Assembly (NCBI RefSeq): GCF_003730195.1 | Contig: NZ_QWGG01000017.1 | Location: forward strand, 1-45,870 | DNA: 45,870 nt | Direction: 5' to 3' | Source of the DNA: Halosimplex salinum | GTDB lineage: Archaea; Halobacteriota; Halobacteria; Halobacteriales; Haloarculaceae | In this document: positions 32,519 through 42,013 of the stretch, piece after piece | Layout: every line of letters begins with the position of its first letter | Numbering within the stretch: position 1 is the stretch's first letter | The notes under the pieces: generated by a model | Seen by the model: only the letters and a program-made list of their open reading frames with translations | What the model was told of the DNA's origin: nothing | Database searches by the model: none | Made by a program: the position numbers and the translations under genes

Positions 32519-32782
32519 TGTCGCGATGAGACCCATCTGGGTTTGAAGAGTTATGTCTGGTAACCAGATTGTTCGTCTGTCCTCAGTCTCAGCCTGTAGA
32601 GACCAGGCTCTGGTTCTGGAGAAGACGCCACAGTGTTCCCGTGCTTCTCTCTTGTCAAGAGTGTTTCCTACATGTAACTATGTAATGGCCAAGAATTTCC
32701 GTCGTAGAGATAGAAGTAAAAATGGCACTGACCAAGACTGGTATCTACCGATTACATCTCCGATGGGTTTATTCACATCTCA

Positions 32783-35719
32783 ATGGTTACGCGACGTATG
32801 GATGATGTACGCGAGGCGACCGACGACCTCCTCGCGGACAAACCCGAAGTGGAACCTGCACTTGAGGAACTTCTCGCAGTCGACGAGGACGGTTCCTGGA
32901 CGTACGATGATCTCTCGATAGACTCTGGAACGTTTGGCGAGGTGGTCTCTCGTGGGATCGTTGAGGATAGTGGTGACGGGTATCGGGTGACAGAGCCAAA
33001 TGCCGTTCGTGCCGCTTTAAACGGAGATATAGTAGACTCAGAAGCTGAAACGGGCAGCAGATTCGATCTTCCATCTTTGACGCTTCCCAAATTCGATCGG
33101 CGAACCTCGTTTATTGTCGGAGGCGCGTTAGCATTCGTTGCACTGGTCCGGATCGTATTCATGTGGTCGAGTGTATTTCGTAGCGGCGACATCGTCCTCG
33201 CCGGAAATGATCCCTATTATTATCGGTACTGGGTCGATACGTTGTTAGCGAGTGACCTGCAGGCCTTCGACGTTGGATCGTTGACGCGACTTCCCGAAAA
33301 AGTCGCGAACAGCGACACGCTATTAATCGTGGTATTATGGTGGTCCGCAAGTTTGTTCGGAAAGGGTCAGGCTGCTTCAGGACTTGTAGTTGCGTGGTAT
33401 CCTGTTCTGGCGGCTGTCGTTAGTGCCGGGCTGGTGTACCTACTCTCGGTCTTGGTTACGAACGACAAGAGAGTCGGACTGGCAGCCGTGTTGATCCTTG
33501 CAGTGACTCCCGCTCACGCGTTTCGATCGGCACTCGGCTATGGGGACCACCATGCGTTCGATTTCGTTTGGCTCGCACTAACAGTGCTTGCTATCACTGT
33601 TCTCGCAGTAGACGGAAGTGAGCGTGAGTGGCACAACTGGGTGAAACCATTGGGTGTACTCGGTGTTAGCGTCGGGGTGGTAGCACAAACGACAGCTTGG
33701 CGCGGTGGCCCTATTTTGCTATTGCCGATCGCTGGATACCTAACGGTAAAAATCGTTGACGACGTGCGCGCCGATCGGTCCCCACTGGTCGTGAATCGCC
33801 GACTACTCTCTGGTCTCGCAGTGGGAGGTCTGTTGACACTATTCGTCTACGGCATATTTGGCTGGATGGAAACCTATCGCGGAATCGCACCAGCGTTATT
33901 AGCTTTGGGTTCCGTCGGAGTGGTTGGCCTCGGCGAAGCTTGGAGTCGGTTCAACCGCCCTGCGAGAGAATTGGCTCTGGTTGAGGGAATCTTGCTCATA
34001 GCTGGAATCAGTGGTATCTGGATCGGTGTGCCCGGTCTACGGCCAGCATTGGAGCGGTTTCGGGAGTTTGTCACGTCTCAGTCAACCATTGCAGAGACGC
34101 AATCGCTGTTCGCTGGTGACCTCGGTTCGATAGCCGCGCCAATACTCGTATTCGGATTTTTCCTGTTCTTGGCCCTTCCATATCTCGCTGTAGCCACATG
34201 GCGCGCATATCGAGAAAGTCGCCCTGAATGGCTGGTCTGTGTGATATTCGGCTGGTGTCTATTTGTATTATCCATCATTCAGGTACGATTTGCAGGAGAA
34301 TTCTCGGTGATCGTCTCACTGTTTTCAGGGATAGGGTTACTCCATTTCGCTGAAAAGGTCGAACTCGTCCGACCCCGGGTACCGAGTAGTGGCTCATTCG
34401 AAGAACTCCGTGTTCCTACAACACGAACTATCGCTTTACTCGGAGTTCTCTTCCTGCTTTTTGCCAGTTTCGGGTTGATCCAGACACCCATCAAGATGGG
34501 TCAAGTCGCAATCGACGATGGGACGTATCACACAGCAAAATCTATCGATACACACGCCGAACAGAAAGAAATCGATTATCCTGAGAACTACGTGTTGAGC
34601 GACTGGGGCCGAAATCGGGTGTATAATTATCTAGTCAATGGAGAAGCGGACTCGTATGGCTTTGCGAGGGATTATTACGCGGACTTTCTGATGTCGTCAG
34701 ACCTAGAAACGTGGTACTATAATCTCTCGTCGAAACCGGTCGGATACGTCGTAGTTGACTCAGCCGTCAACGCCGACGCTGGTTCCATACAGTCACAATT
34801 GTCTGCATGGGACAGAGAGACCTGTACTGGTTCCGGACTCGGTCACTACCAAGTTAGCCACGTGGGTAACAATAAGAAGGTGTTCAGGTTCGTTCCGGGA
34901 GCAAGGATAATTGGGGCGACAAATCCTGAAAGATCCGTTCAACTCAACTTCAGTGCTGAGATCAGTGGTGAGACCTTGAGATGTTCCCATCAGATAGAGG
35001 CGAACCCATACGGCGTGTACGCCGCGACGGTCCCGTATCCTGGGACATACACAGTGAACGGGTCCGAGGTGCAGATATCCTCCACAGATATAGAGTCCGG
35101 TCGACACCTAGGTGGCCACAACCAAACAGGGCTTTTGCACTGGCCGTTCAACACGAATCAAAGCGAAACCGCATACGACCGGATCAGCGGATACGAGGGT
35201 CAGATCTCGGGGGCCAAAACGTCGAGTACGGCAATAGAAGGGTCGGCACTCCGATTCGACGGCAGCGGAGGGGCAAGTGTGAATGTCCCCACACCGGACG
35301 AGTTTACGATCAGCATGTGGGTACAACCGGACAGACTCGACACGACTGAAGGAGATAACTTCCATCATCTAGTCAGGGCGGAGTCTGGGGATCTCGTGAA
35401 CCTCGAAGGAGGTGGTGGGGTGTCGTTCCGGGTCCCGGGTGTCGAGAGCTCGTTCTTCGTTGGCGGGGACGTGCCAGCGAACGAATGGTCGCACATCGCG
35501 GTCACCTACAACGGGTCACATCGATCGATATACGTCGACGGACAGAACGTGAGATCTCAGCAAATCGAGAACGGGACTGCCGACTGGGGCGGGAAGTTAC
35601 ACGTTGCTGACGGCGGTAACACTTCAAACTCGTACAGCGGCCTGCTTGACGAATTCCGGATTTACAATAGGGCACTCGACCCTGATGGCATCCAGCGTCT
35701 AGCCTCGGAACAGCAGTAA
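32783..35719 (+). CDS. STT3/AglB-like oligosaccharyltransferase with C-terminal LamG domain
   Basis: 978 residues (ATG 32798 is an alternative start). An acidic cytosolic N-terminus (1-105) is followed by about 12 TM helices. STT3 signatures: GNDPYYYRYW (Asp143, first metal motif), GDHHAFDF (Asp255, His256-257; DXE-like loop), and SDWGRNRVYNYL at 606-617 in place of WWDYG. The extracellular part includes a small strand-rich region. Residues about 785-978 form a LamG/concanavalin A-like domain (LRFDGSGGASVNVP, FTISMWVQPDR, WSHIAVTYNGSHRSIYVDG, LDEFRIYNRALDP). It would transfer a lipid-linked glycan to Asn of surface proteins. The LamG fusion and changed catalytic-site motif are unusual. It starts the glycan cluster. 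Confidence 0.8.
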   Translation: MVTRRMDDVREATDDLLADKPEVEPALEELLAVDEDGSWTYDDLSIDSGTFGEVVSRGIVEDSGDGYRVTEPNAVRAALNGDIVDSEAETGSRFDLPSLTLPKFDRRTSFIVGGALAFVALVRIVFMWSSVFRSGDIVLAGNDPYYYRYWVDTLLASDLQAFDVGSLTRLPEKVANSDTLLIVVLWWSASLFGKGQAASGLVVAWYPVLAAVVSAGLVYLLSVLVTNDKRVGLAAVLILAVTPAHAFRSALGYGDHHAFDFVWLALTVLAITVLAVDGSEREWHNWVKPLGVLGVSVGVVAQTTAWRGGPILLLPIAGYLTVKIVDDVRADRSPLVVNRRLLSGLAVGGLLTLFVYGIFGWMETYRGIAPALLALGSVGVVGLGEAWSRFNRPARELALVEGILLIAGISGIWIGVPGLRPALERFREFVTSQSTIAETQSLFAGDLGSIAAPILVFGFFLFLALPYLAVATWRAYRESRPEWLVCVIFGWCLFVLSIIQVRFAGEFSVIVSLFSGIGLLHFAEKVELVRPRVPSSGSFEELRVPTTRTIALLGVLFLLFASFGLIQTPIKMGQVAIDDGTYHTAKSIDTHAEQKEIDYPENYVLSDWGRNRVYNYLVNGEADSYGFARDYYADFLMSSDLETWYYNLSSKPVGYVVVDSAVNADAGSIQSQLSAWDRETCTGSGLGHYQVSHVGNNKKVFRFVPGARIIGATNPERSVQLNFSAEISGETLRCSHQIEANPYGVYAATVPYPGTYTVNGSEVQISSTDIESGRHLGGHNQTGLLHWPFNTNQSETAYDRISGYEGQISGAKTSSTAIEGSALRFDGSGGASVNVPTPDEFTISMWVQPDRLDTTEGDNFHHLVRAESGDLVNLEGGGGVSFRVPGVESSFFVGGDVPANEWSHIAVTYNGSHRSIYVDGQNVRSQQIENGTADWGGKLHVADGGNTSNSYSGLLDEFRIYNRALDPDGIQRLASEQQ

Positions 35720-35756
35720 GTTCGAGCGGAGAGATTCACATCCGGTATCTCCAAAC

Positions 35757-36917
35757 TCAGACCAGAGATCTATACAGAGCCTCGTGTCGATCTACGCAGT
35801 GTTCTAGGGAGAAAGTCGAACAGACCCGCTCTCTCGCGTTCGCAGCCCTCCTCGTCGACTCGTTCTCGTCCCGGAGGAGTTCTATGACCGCATTTGCGAG
35901 TTCAGTGGGATTCTCCGACGGAACTAGCCATCCATCTTTGCCGTCGGTAATCTGTTCCGGAACGCCGCCTACTCGCGTAGCGACGACTGGACACTCCATC
36001 GCCATCGCTTCAAGAACGACCATTGGGCAGGCTTCAGCGACAGACGAGAGAACGAATGCATCGAACGCCGCCATCAGTTCGGGGACATCGTCCCGTTTTC
36101 CGAGGAAGACAACGTTATCGCTGACGTCGAGCTCCTCGCAAAGGTCGACTAGATCTTCGTAGTACTCCTCTCTGGAGTCAAGTTTGGCACCGACGATCGG
36201 TGCGATTACTGGACGGTTGAATTGCTCTTTGATGGTCGCGATAGCTCGGATGAAGTACTCGTGGCCCTTGATCGGGTTTACGTTGCCGACGGTTCCGATG
36301 ACGATCGGGTCTTTGGAGCTCCCGGAACTATCGTAGAAATCAGTCGCCGGAGAAACTATCTGTGGATCGAATTCATCGACATCTACGGGGGAGTAAATCG
36401 TGGTCGTGTCCACTCGGTCCGAGAAATAGTATTCTGCGACGCTCTCCGAGGCCACCACGATTTCGTCCGCAAGAGACATCGCTGCCCTCGTAGCGATCTG
36501 CTTAGCCGGTGTTGGTACAAGAGTATCGTTGAAGTGCCATGCGAGTGGAACAGAGGATATCGAGGCCGCGACAGCTGGACAAAAACTCAGGGACATATTC
36601 GTATGCACAGCATCAATATTTTGATCCTTGAGAACGCCGTGTACTTTGCTCACCGCCAGTGGGAACCCGAATAGATATCTTGCATTCTTACCGATATTCT
36701 TCGGTGGGTTAACTCGCGAGATTCCCGGTCTATGGACTACAAATCCCTCGTTCGTGGCCATCGAAGCAAAGCCATCATCGCCATCAGGAAGCAAAAATTC
36801 CGTTTCAATCCCCCGCTTTCGAAGTTGTCCTGCCACTGCCAGTGATCGAAGTTGTGGTCCCCCCGTACGAGGGTCATTCATCGTGTTCAAGACACGTAGT
36901 GGTTCGGTGTCATCCAT
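35757..36917 (-). CDS. GT4-family glycosyltransferase
   Basis: 386 residues from ATG 36917 (an upstream ATG at 36965 would add 16 residues). GT-B fold: an N-terminal Rossmann part beginning LRVLNTMNDPRTGGPQLR with the G-G-x acceptor loop, and a C-terminal donor part with GTVGNVNPIKGHEYFIRA, VVFLGKRDDVPELMAAFDAFVLSS, and the E-x7-E motif in EACPMVVLEAMAMECPVVAT. It would add a sugar from a nucleotide donor to a lipid-linked glycan on the cytosolic face. It is divergent from the next GT gene. Donor sugar not readable. Confidence 0.88.
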   Translation of the reverse strand: MDDTEPLRVLNTMNDPRTGGPQLRSLAVAGQLRKRGIETEFLLPDGDDGFASMATNEGFVVHRPGISRVNPPKNIGKNARYLFGFPLAVSKVHGVLKDQNIDAVHTNMSLSFCPAVAASISSVPLAWHFNDTLVPTPAKQIATRAAMSLADEIVVASESVAEYYFSDRVDTTTIYSPVDVDEFDPQIVSPATDFYDSSGSSKDPIVIGTVGNVNPIKGHEYFIRAIATIKEQFNRPVIAPIVGAKLDSREEYYEDLVDLCEELDVSDNVVFLGKRDDVPELMAAFDAFVLSSVAEACPMVVLEAMAMECPVVATRVGGVPEQITDGKDGWLVPSENPTELANAVIELLRDENESTRRAANARERVCSTFSLEHCVDRHEALYRSLV

Positions 36918-37073
36918 ATCTCTCAGAAGTCTGTTTTCGCTGTTACTGCATAGATTCGCCAGCACACTTATCCGTGATGAAGTGCCTTCACTGGGTGATT
37001 TGCGAATCTTATCCCGAACTCAAGGTTGTGCCAAGATAGGATGTATAGATTGAAGCGTTGATGGAGGCAAGCC

Positions 37074-38171
37074 GTGTATATGGGGAGTATCAAGACGGCT
37101 CTAGTACACAACATCGTAACTCCGTATCGGACTGTTCTATTTGATGCACTTGCCGCTCACGAAATGATAGACCTCCATGTTTTTTACTGTGGCAAGTCTC
37201 ACGAGAAACGTAACTGGAATATATCAGACACGGGAACACACGATCATTCTTTTCTCCCAGGAGTTGCCTTAGACAGGGGAGATCTTCACTATCACATAAA
37301 TCCTACAGTAGTGACTGAGTTAATGTCAAGCGAATTTGATTCCGCAATTATTGCAGGGAGTACGAATTTCACGATGCAGCTTGGATTCGCAGCGTCGAAG
37401 GCCAATCTTGATGGAACTATTCTCTGGACAGAAAGAATACGACCGACAGAGAATATTGTCGGGAAGGTTGTCAATCCGATCACGCGATCGATAGCAAAAT
37501 ACGCAGATAGCATCGTTGTACCCACGAGCCTTTCCAGACAGTTTCAGGAAAGTAGAGGAATCGACAGGAACCAAGTGTTCGTTGCTCCGAACGTTGTGGA
37601 CAATACTAACTACTACAGAAATCGAACTGAAAGGGGGAAGATTCGGGTTCTCTTCATCGGCCAGCTCATTGAGCGAAAGGGAGTCCCGTACTTGCTTGAG
37701 GCGTTTGATGAATTAGAACATAGAGAGACAGAGTTGGTAATTGTCGGCGATGGCCCGAAACGAGAGGCGTTTGAACAGTCAGCCCGTGAGAAGGGGATCG
37801 ATGTGGTCTTTACTGGCTGGGTGTCTGAGGAACGTAAACGGAAAGAACTAGCGGACGCTGATCTGTTTGTACTGCCGTCGCTCGAAGATCTCGCACCGCT
37901 GGTTCTCAATGAGGCAATGGCATCTGGACTGCCTGTGTTGACGACGGAAGGGGTCGGAAACGCTGCAGATATGATCATAGAGGGAGGAAACGGGGAAATA
38001 GTTCCGACTGAAGACACGCCTGCCCTCAGTCGGGAACTGTCGAAGCTACTTTCTGATCGCGAGGAGCTTAACCGAATGGGCGATAGGTCGCAGCGTATTC
38101 TTGACGAACGATTTTCACCAGAGTCTTCCGCCAACCAGTTCGCTACTGCGATTGAAGCTGCACTCAACTGA
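37074..38171 (+). CDS. GT4-family glycosyltransferase
   Basis: 365 residues from GTG 37074, or 363 from ATG 37080. N-terminus IKTALVHNIVTPYRTVLFDAL, then FIGQLIERKGVPYLLEAFDEL, VVFTGWVSEERKRKELADADLFVLPS, and the E-x7-E motif in EDLAPLVLNEAMASGLPVLTT. Lower GC than the STT3 gene. It ends one base before the convergent flippase gene, so their terminators must overlap. Sugar specificity unknown. Confidence 0.88.
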   Translation: MYMGSIKTALVHNIVTPYRTVLFDALAAHEMIDLHVFYCGKSHEKRNWNISDTGTHDHSFLPGVALDRGDLHYHINPTVVTELMSSEFDSAIIAGSTNFTMQLGFAASKANLDGTILWTERIRPTENIVGKVVNPITRSIAKYADSIVVPTSLSRQFQESRGIDRNQVFVAPNVVDNTNYYRNRTERGKIRVLFIGQLIERKGVPYLLEAFDELEHRETELVIVGDGPKREAFEQSAREKGIDVVFTGWVSEERKRKELADADLFVLPSLEDLAPLVLNEAMASGLPVLTTEGVGNAADMIIEGGNGEIVPTEDTPALSRELSKLLSDREELNRMGDRSQRILDERFSPESSANQFATAIEAALN

Positions 38172-39659
38172 TCAATTATTGCTTTTTATTAAAGCAATTA
38201 GCTCTGATACATCTTCGTGCGTCAACGACCCGGTAACTACAAGCAGAATGAGATACAGTGGACCAAAGATTAGTCCGAACGCAATAAGAGCCGGTAACGG
38301 AGGAATCGTTAACCTGGAAATCCCATTCGTTACGACAATAGCTATAAATGTTGAACATACGATCAAAAAACCCATATCATAGTCTACAGGTAGGACATGT
38401 TCAGATCTATATAACTCGGCGGAATTGAGCACGTTCAATACTGTATACGAGATCGCAGTCGCAACTGCAGCGCCTACGATGCCATACAGCGGTATTAGTA
38501 TCAGATTGAGGACTACATTTATAATAGCAGAAACGGCAGTAAATACAAATATGATTTTGCTCTTACCAAGAGCTACCAGTGCATTTGAATTCGGCCCAAG
38601 TATCGTGTGCACAAAAAACCCGACCGTCAAAATAGCCAAAGTGAGATTCCCCGGAACATATTCCCGACCAAATATAAAAGAAATCATCTCAGTTGGCAAT
38701 AGAGAGAACCCAAGAAAGACAGGGATAGTTCCCACAACAATCCATTTCGTGGCAAATGTGTAGATAGAATTGATATCTTTGTTCGTCGAATCAGCATCAA
38801 TCGATGAAAAGATGGGCATAACAATGAATCCAAATGCAGCAAGAAACACGTTTGAAAGGCGTGATAGTGGGTATACAGCATTGTAGATCCCAACTTGAGT
38901 CGCTGGTTCAAAGATAGCGATAATAAAGGTATCTAACCTATTCAATATCTGTCTCATGAACCCCGATATCATTAGTGGAGCAGAGAATAGAATCAGATCA
39001 TGTCGAAAAGAGAGAGACTGAAAAATAGAGGGTAGGTGTACTTTTTTCACAACATAATAAGTGCCGATCACCGTGCCTGGCACATATGATACCGGAATTA
39101 TATATGTTGCATCAGTACTGCCAATGCTAAACAATAACACAGCAGTAGTTCCCGCGAAGAATGTTGCCGGTCGAAGTACATTTATGATTATGACTTTAAG
39201 ACTGGCGTTCTTGTACCCCCTCCCAACGCCGACTGCAACACGCGATACGACTAATAGCGGGATTGCATAAGTAGATATCCGAATGACACGTGAAAGGTTC
39301 CCCTCTTGAGAGAGGTGCATTGCGACCAAATCGGCGAAGAGATAGATGATCACCATAATGGCGACTGACACAAGCAAGCTGACTAGAACACCAGTGAGTA
39401 TCGTATTTGTCTCGTCACTCTTCGACTCCGAGCGTGGAATCGTCCGCGCAACACCGTCCTGAAGACCGATAGTACTGACAATTGTCGCCACCGTTACGAG
39501 GGCAAACCCGATTGAAAACGCACCGAAGTCAGCTGTCCCTAGATATTTTGCTACGGCTACCTTCGCGAAGAAGGAAAACACCAGCTCAAATCCGATACCG
39601 AACGTGATGAACGCAGCGCCTTGAAATAGTTTCTGACGATGAGAACCTTCTTCTCCCAT
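38172..39659 (-). CDS. Wzx-type oligosaccharide flippase
   Basis: 495 residues from ATG 39659, 1 nt after the preceding stop; an earlier ATG at 39695 would overlap that gene by 35 nt. About 14 TM helices of the MATE/Wzx fold: KLFQGAAFITFGIGFELVFSFFAKVAVAKYLG, LQDGVARTIPR, RLDTFIIAIFEPATQVGIYN with the typical Arg and Asp in helix 7-8. It would move the lipid-linked glycan across the cytoplasmic membrane to the oligosaccharyltransferase. Third gene of a minus-strand run (GT4, phosphatase-like, flippase). Confidence 0.9.
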   Translation of the reverse strand: MGEEGSHRQKLFQGAAFITFGIGFELVFSFFAKVAVAKYLGTADFGAFSIGFALVTVATIVSTIGLQDGVARTIPRSESKSDETNTILTGVLVSLLVSVAIMVIIYLFADLVAMHLSQEGNLSRVIRISTYAIPLLVVSRVAVGVGRGYKNASLKVIIINVLRPATFFAGTTAVLLFSIGSTDATYIIPVSYVPGTVIGTYYVVKKVHLPSIFQSLSFRHDLILFSAPLMISGFMRQILNRLDTFIIAIFEPATQVGIYNAVYPLSRLSNVFLAAFGFIVMPIFSSIDADSTNKDINSIYTFATKWIVVGTIPVFLGFSLLPTEMISFIFGREYVPGNLTLAILTVGFFVHTILGPNSNALVALGKSKIIFVFTAVSAIINVVLNLILIPLYGIVGAAVATAISYTVLNVLNSAELYRSEHVLPVDYDMGFLIVCSTFIAIVVTNGISRLTIPPLPALIAFGLIFGPLYLILLVVTGSLTHEDVSELIALIKSNN

Positions 39660-39660
39660 A

Positions 39661-40617
39661 CTATCTGTACCCGAGAGAGCTAAGTCGATCTTCAAGAACG
39701 TCTTCTGAGACTTCCGCCCGATTAGTCGGTTCTTCCGCTTTAGTCTCCCGCCTAGTTTCCGAGTCCATCGTTAGCCACGGAACTTTCACGAGGGGTTCGG
39801 ATCGGATATACCAAGGATGTCCGTATCCTCTTACAGGTATCGGAGATAACCGTTCTCCAAGAAGATTTCCGTGGTCAGAAGTGATAACTGTTTTACCATC
39901 CAGCTCTTCGACTAAATCACGAACATACGGGAAGACCAATTCAAGGTTTGCCCTGTAGGCTTTCGTTACCTGCTCAATTGTGGTATCTTCGATGTTGTAG
40001 CGTAGGTTCGTCCATACGGAAAGGTCGCCCCAATGTTCAGTTTCCTTCTTTTCGAGACCTGTCTGAGGAAGTTCGTCACTGTGTTCGCCGATAAAGGGCT
40101 CGTGTGGTTGCATGAAGTGGACGATCATCCGTTTATCAGGAAACTGTTCGTGTGCGCTCAAACTCTGCTTTAGCATATCTGACGGATGAACGGTGCCGTG
40201 TGATTCATCCCAGTGTGTCAGGAATAGATTCTCGATGTGATGAAAGGTGTCCTCGGGCACCGACCTCGTATGCGGATTCGAGGAAACGTAGATCGTATTG
40301 TGAAACGTTTGGTCATTGAAATTCTCTTCCAAAAACTCCAGTGTACAACTCCCAAGGGAGGAAATAGATTGTAACTCTCCATCGAGATGTTCGGCGTATG
40401 CATCACGAAACATGTCGAATCTACAGGCATCAAGTATGAGGAGATTATCCCAGTCCTGATTCATCACGTTCAACCCGGATTTAGTTACGAAACGGCGATG
40501 ATATCCAGCATTCATCCGCTGAAGTTGGTTTCCAACTTCACCGACAACAGCAGTTGGATTCTGAAATACCCGGGCGATATTCGAGGGAGTCACTCGTTCG
40601 AACATATTAGATACCAC
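39661..40617 (-). CDS. Alkaline phosphatase/sulfatase-superfamily protein
   Basis: 318 residues. Metal-site motifs: NLLILDACRFDMFRD near 58-70 and TVITSDHGNLLGE near 235-247, plus HFMQPHEPFIG with metal His. The candidate nucleophile lies in SLGSCTLEFL (about 87-92). No signal peptide, so it would act in the cytosol. The ATG overlaps the GT4 gene upstream by 11 nt. Such proteins occur in haloarchaeal N-glycan clusters and may move sulfate or phosphate groups on sugars; the reaction is not established. Confidence 0.75.
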   Translation of the reverse strand: MVSNMFERVTPSNIARVFQNPTAVVGEVGNQLQRMNAGYHRRFVTKSGLNVMNQDWDNLLILDACRFDMFRDAYAEHLDGELQSISSLGSCTLEFLEENFNDQTFHNTIYVSSNPHTRSVPEDTFHHIENLFLTHWDESHGTVHPSDMLKQSLSAHEQFPDKRMIVHFMQPHEPFIGEHSDELPQTGLEKKETEHWGDLSVWTNLRYNIEDTTIEQVTKAYRANLELVFPYVRDLVEELDGKTVITSDHGNLLGERLSPIPVRGYGHPWYIRSEPLVKVPWLTMDSETRRETKAEEPTNRAEVSEDVLEDRLSSLGYR

Positions 40618-41722
40618 ATTCTTTTAGTAACGATTCAAAGTCGTTTTTTGCCGATTCAAATCCGAATTCCGATCTGATCGTTTCTTGAGCGTTCTGTGAA
40701 AGCATCGCTAGAGCATCTGAGGCCAGTAATTGATTGGCGGCGTCTGCGAGCTGGTCTGCAGTGGGATCGTTAACCAGGAGCCCATTCTCCCCATCCTCAA
40801 TAACGGATGGGATATTCCCGACGGGCGTTGTGATGGGGACAACTCCCGCTGACATGGCTTCGAGAAGCGCCTTTGGCAACCCTTCTGATCTCGATGGTAA
40901 CATGATAATTTTACTTTCGCGTAGATGATCTTCAACAGCCTCCTGTTGTACCCAACCGCTGAACGACATATCGTTGCCGTACTCATCTCGCAGTTCCTCA
41001 AGAAGGTTCCCGTCACCGAGAAATGACGCAGTAACCTCTGTCTCGGTGTTCGCTGAAAGCAGTCTGACCGCCTCGGCCGCACGGTCTGCTCCTTTCAGTT
41101 CACAAACGCGTCCGAGGTACACGATTTCAATATCCCGTTCAGGTGGGGCAGGGGTGTCTTCAACCACAGTCTCAAAGTTGAACCGGACTCTAACACACTT
41201 CGACTGGTATCCTTTGAGTGGTTTATAAGATAGCATATCCATGGAGAAGACTACGATCCCGTCAGCAGCATAGTATGCAAATCGCTCGGCTATCAGAACG
41301 GCCTCCGTGATTATTTTGTCGAGAAGATGGCCAGAGGAGATATTTTCGTACCCCTTGTGCGGTTCACCGATCACACTCACAGTAACAGGAATGCCGAGTA
41401 ACTTGCACGTGATAATCGGAAGAACAAACAGAAATCCCCCAGCATGGAGAAATACCATGCCCAGTTGATTTTTACGTTCATACAGAGCATATGAGAGACG
41501 TGCCTGATAAATCAACAGAAGAAATACATTGAATAAGATATTCTCGGAAGTACGTCGCTCCACATCAACTGTCTCTGTACTTTGCTCCTTGAACCGGTCC
41601 TCGAACGTGATTATATTCTCGAAATACTCTTTTGAGACTGATATGATGTTTTCTATCGCCTTTGCCGATGGATCTCGATCTTGGGACTGGGATGGTATCC
41701 GGATAATGGCAAAACTGTTCAT
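40607..41722 (-). CDS. GT4-family glycosyltransferase
   Basis: 371 residues. The N-terminal domain carries FAIIRIPSQSQDRDPSAK and a membrane-contact helix (ILFNVFLLLIYQARL, then FLHAGGFLFVLPIITCKLLG), suggesting association with a lipid-linked acceptor. Donor domain: EIVYLGRVCELKGADRAAEA, MSFSGWVQQEAVEDHL, and E-x7-E in EGLPKALLEAMSAGVVPITT. First of a three-gene minus-strand operon with the phosphatase-like and flippase genes. Confidence 0.88.
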   Translation of the reverse strand: MNSFAIIRIPSQSQDRDPSAKAIENIISVSKEYFENIITFEDRFKEQSTETVDVERRTSENILFNVFLLLIYQARLSYALYERKNQLGMVFLHAGGFLFVLPIITCKLLGIPVTVSVIGEPHKGYENISSGHLLDKIITEAVLIAERFAYYAADGIVVFSMDMLSYKPLKGYQSKCVRVRFNFETVVEDTPAPPERDIEIVYLGRVCELKGADRAAEAVRLLSANTETEVTASFLGDGNLLEELRDEYGNDMSFSGWVQQEAVEDHLRESKIIMLPSRSEGLPKALLEAMSAGVVPITTPVGNIPSVIEDGENGLLVNDPTADQLADAANQLLASDALAMLSQNAQETIRSEFGFESAKNDFESLLKECGI

Positions 41723-41752
41723 TGATCTGTTGAATAGATTAACTGGAACGTT

Positions 41753-41980
41753 TTAAACTGCGCATCTAATGCCAGATTGATAGAACCTATCCAAATGCCA
41801 GTATTCGAAACAAAATTCCATACTGTGTTCATAGCCATCAAATTGAGTAAGAGTGTTTACTGAGTCATTGACATAGGTCGTTAAAATGTTTCTCATCATC
41901 GGACCATGTCTATCAAGATCTTTGAAGAGCGATGGAGGCCAGACATTCGGTGTAACCTGTATTTGTGGTCCGACTTCCAA
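41753..41980 (-). CDS. Small open frame beside the GT4 gene
   Basis: 75 residues from a TTG at 41980 (LEVGPQIQVTPNVWPPSLFK, then MMRNILTTYVNDSVNTLTQF and FCFEYWHLDRFYQ). It reads like protein and could be the remnant of a sulfatase-like or sugar-modifying gene. The start is poor, with the TATA-like TATTTATT only about 10 nt before it. Low confidence. Confidence 0.3.
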   Translation of the reverse strand: MEVGPQIQVTPNVWPPSLFKDLDRHGPMMRNILTTYVNDSVNTLTQFDGYEHSMEFCFEYWHLDRFYQSGIRCAV

Positions 41981-42013
41981 ACAATAAATACTGGGTGGGA
42001 ATAAAAAGGAGGC

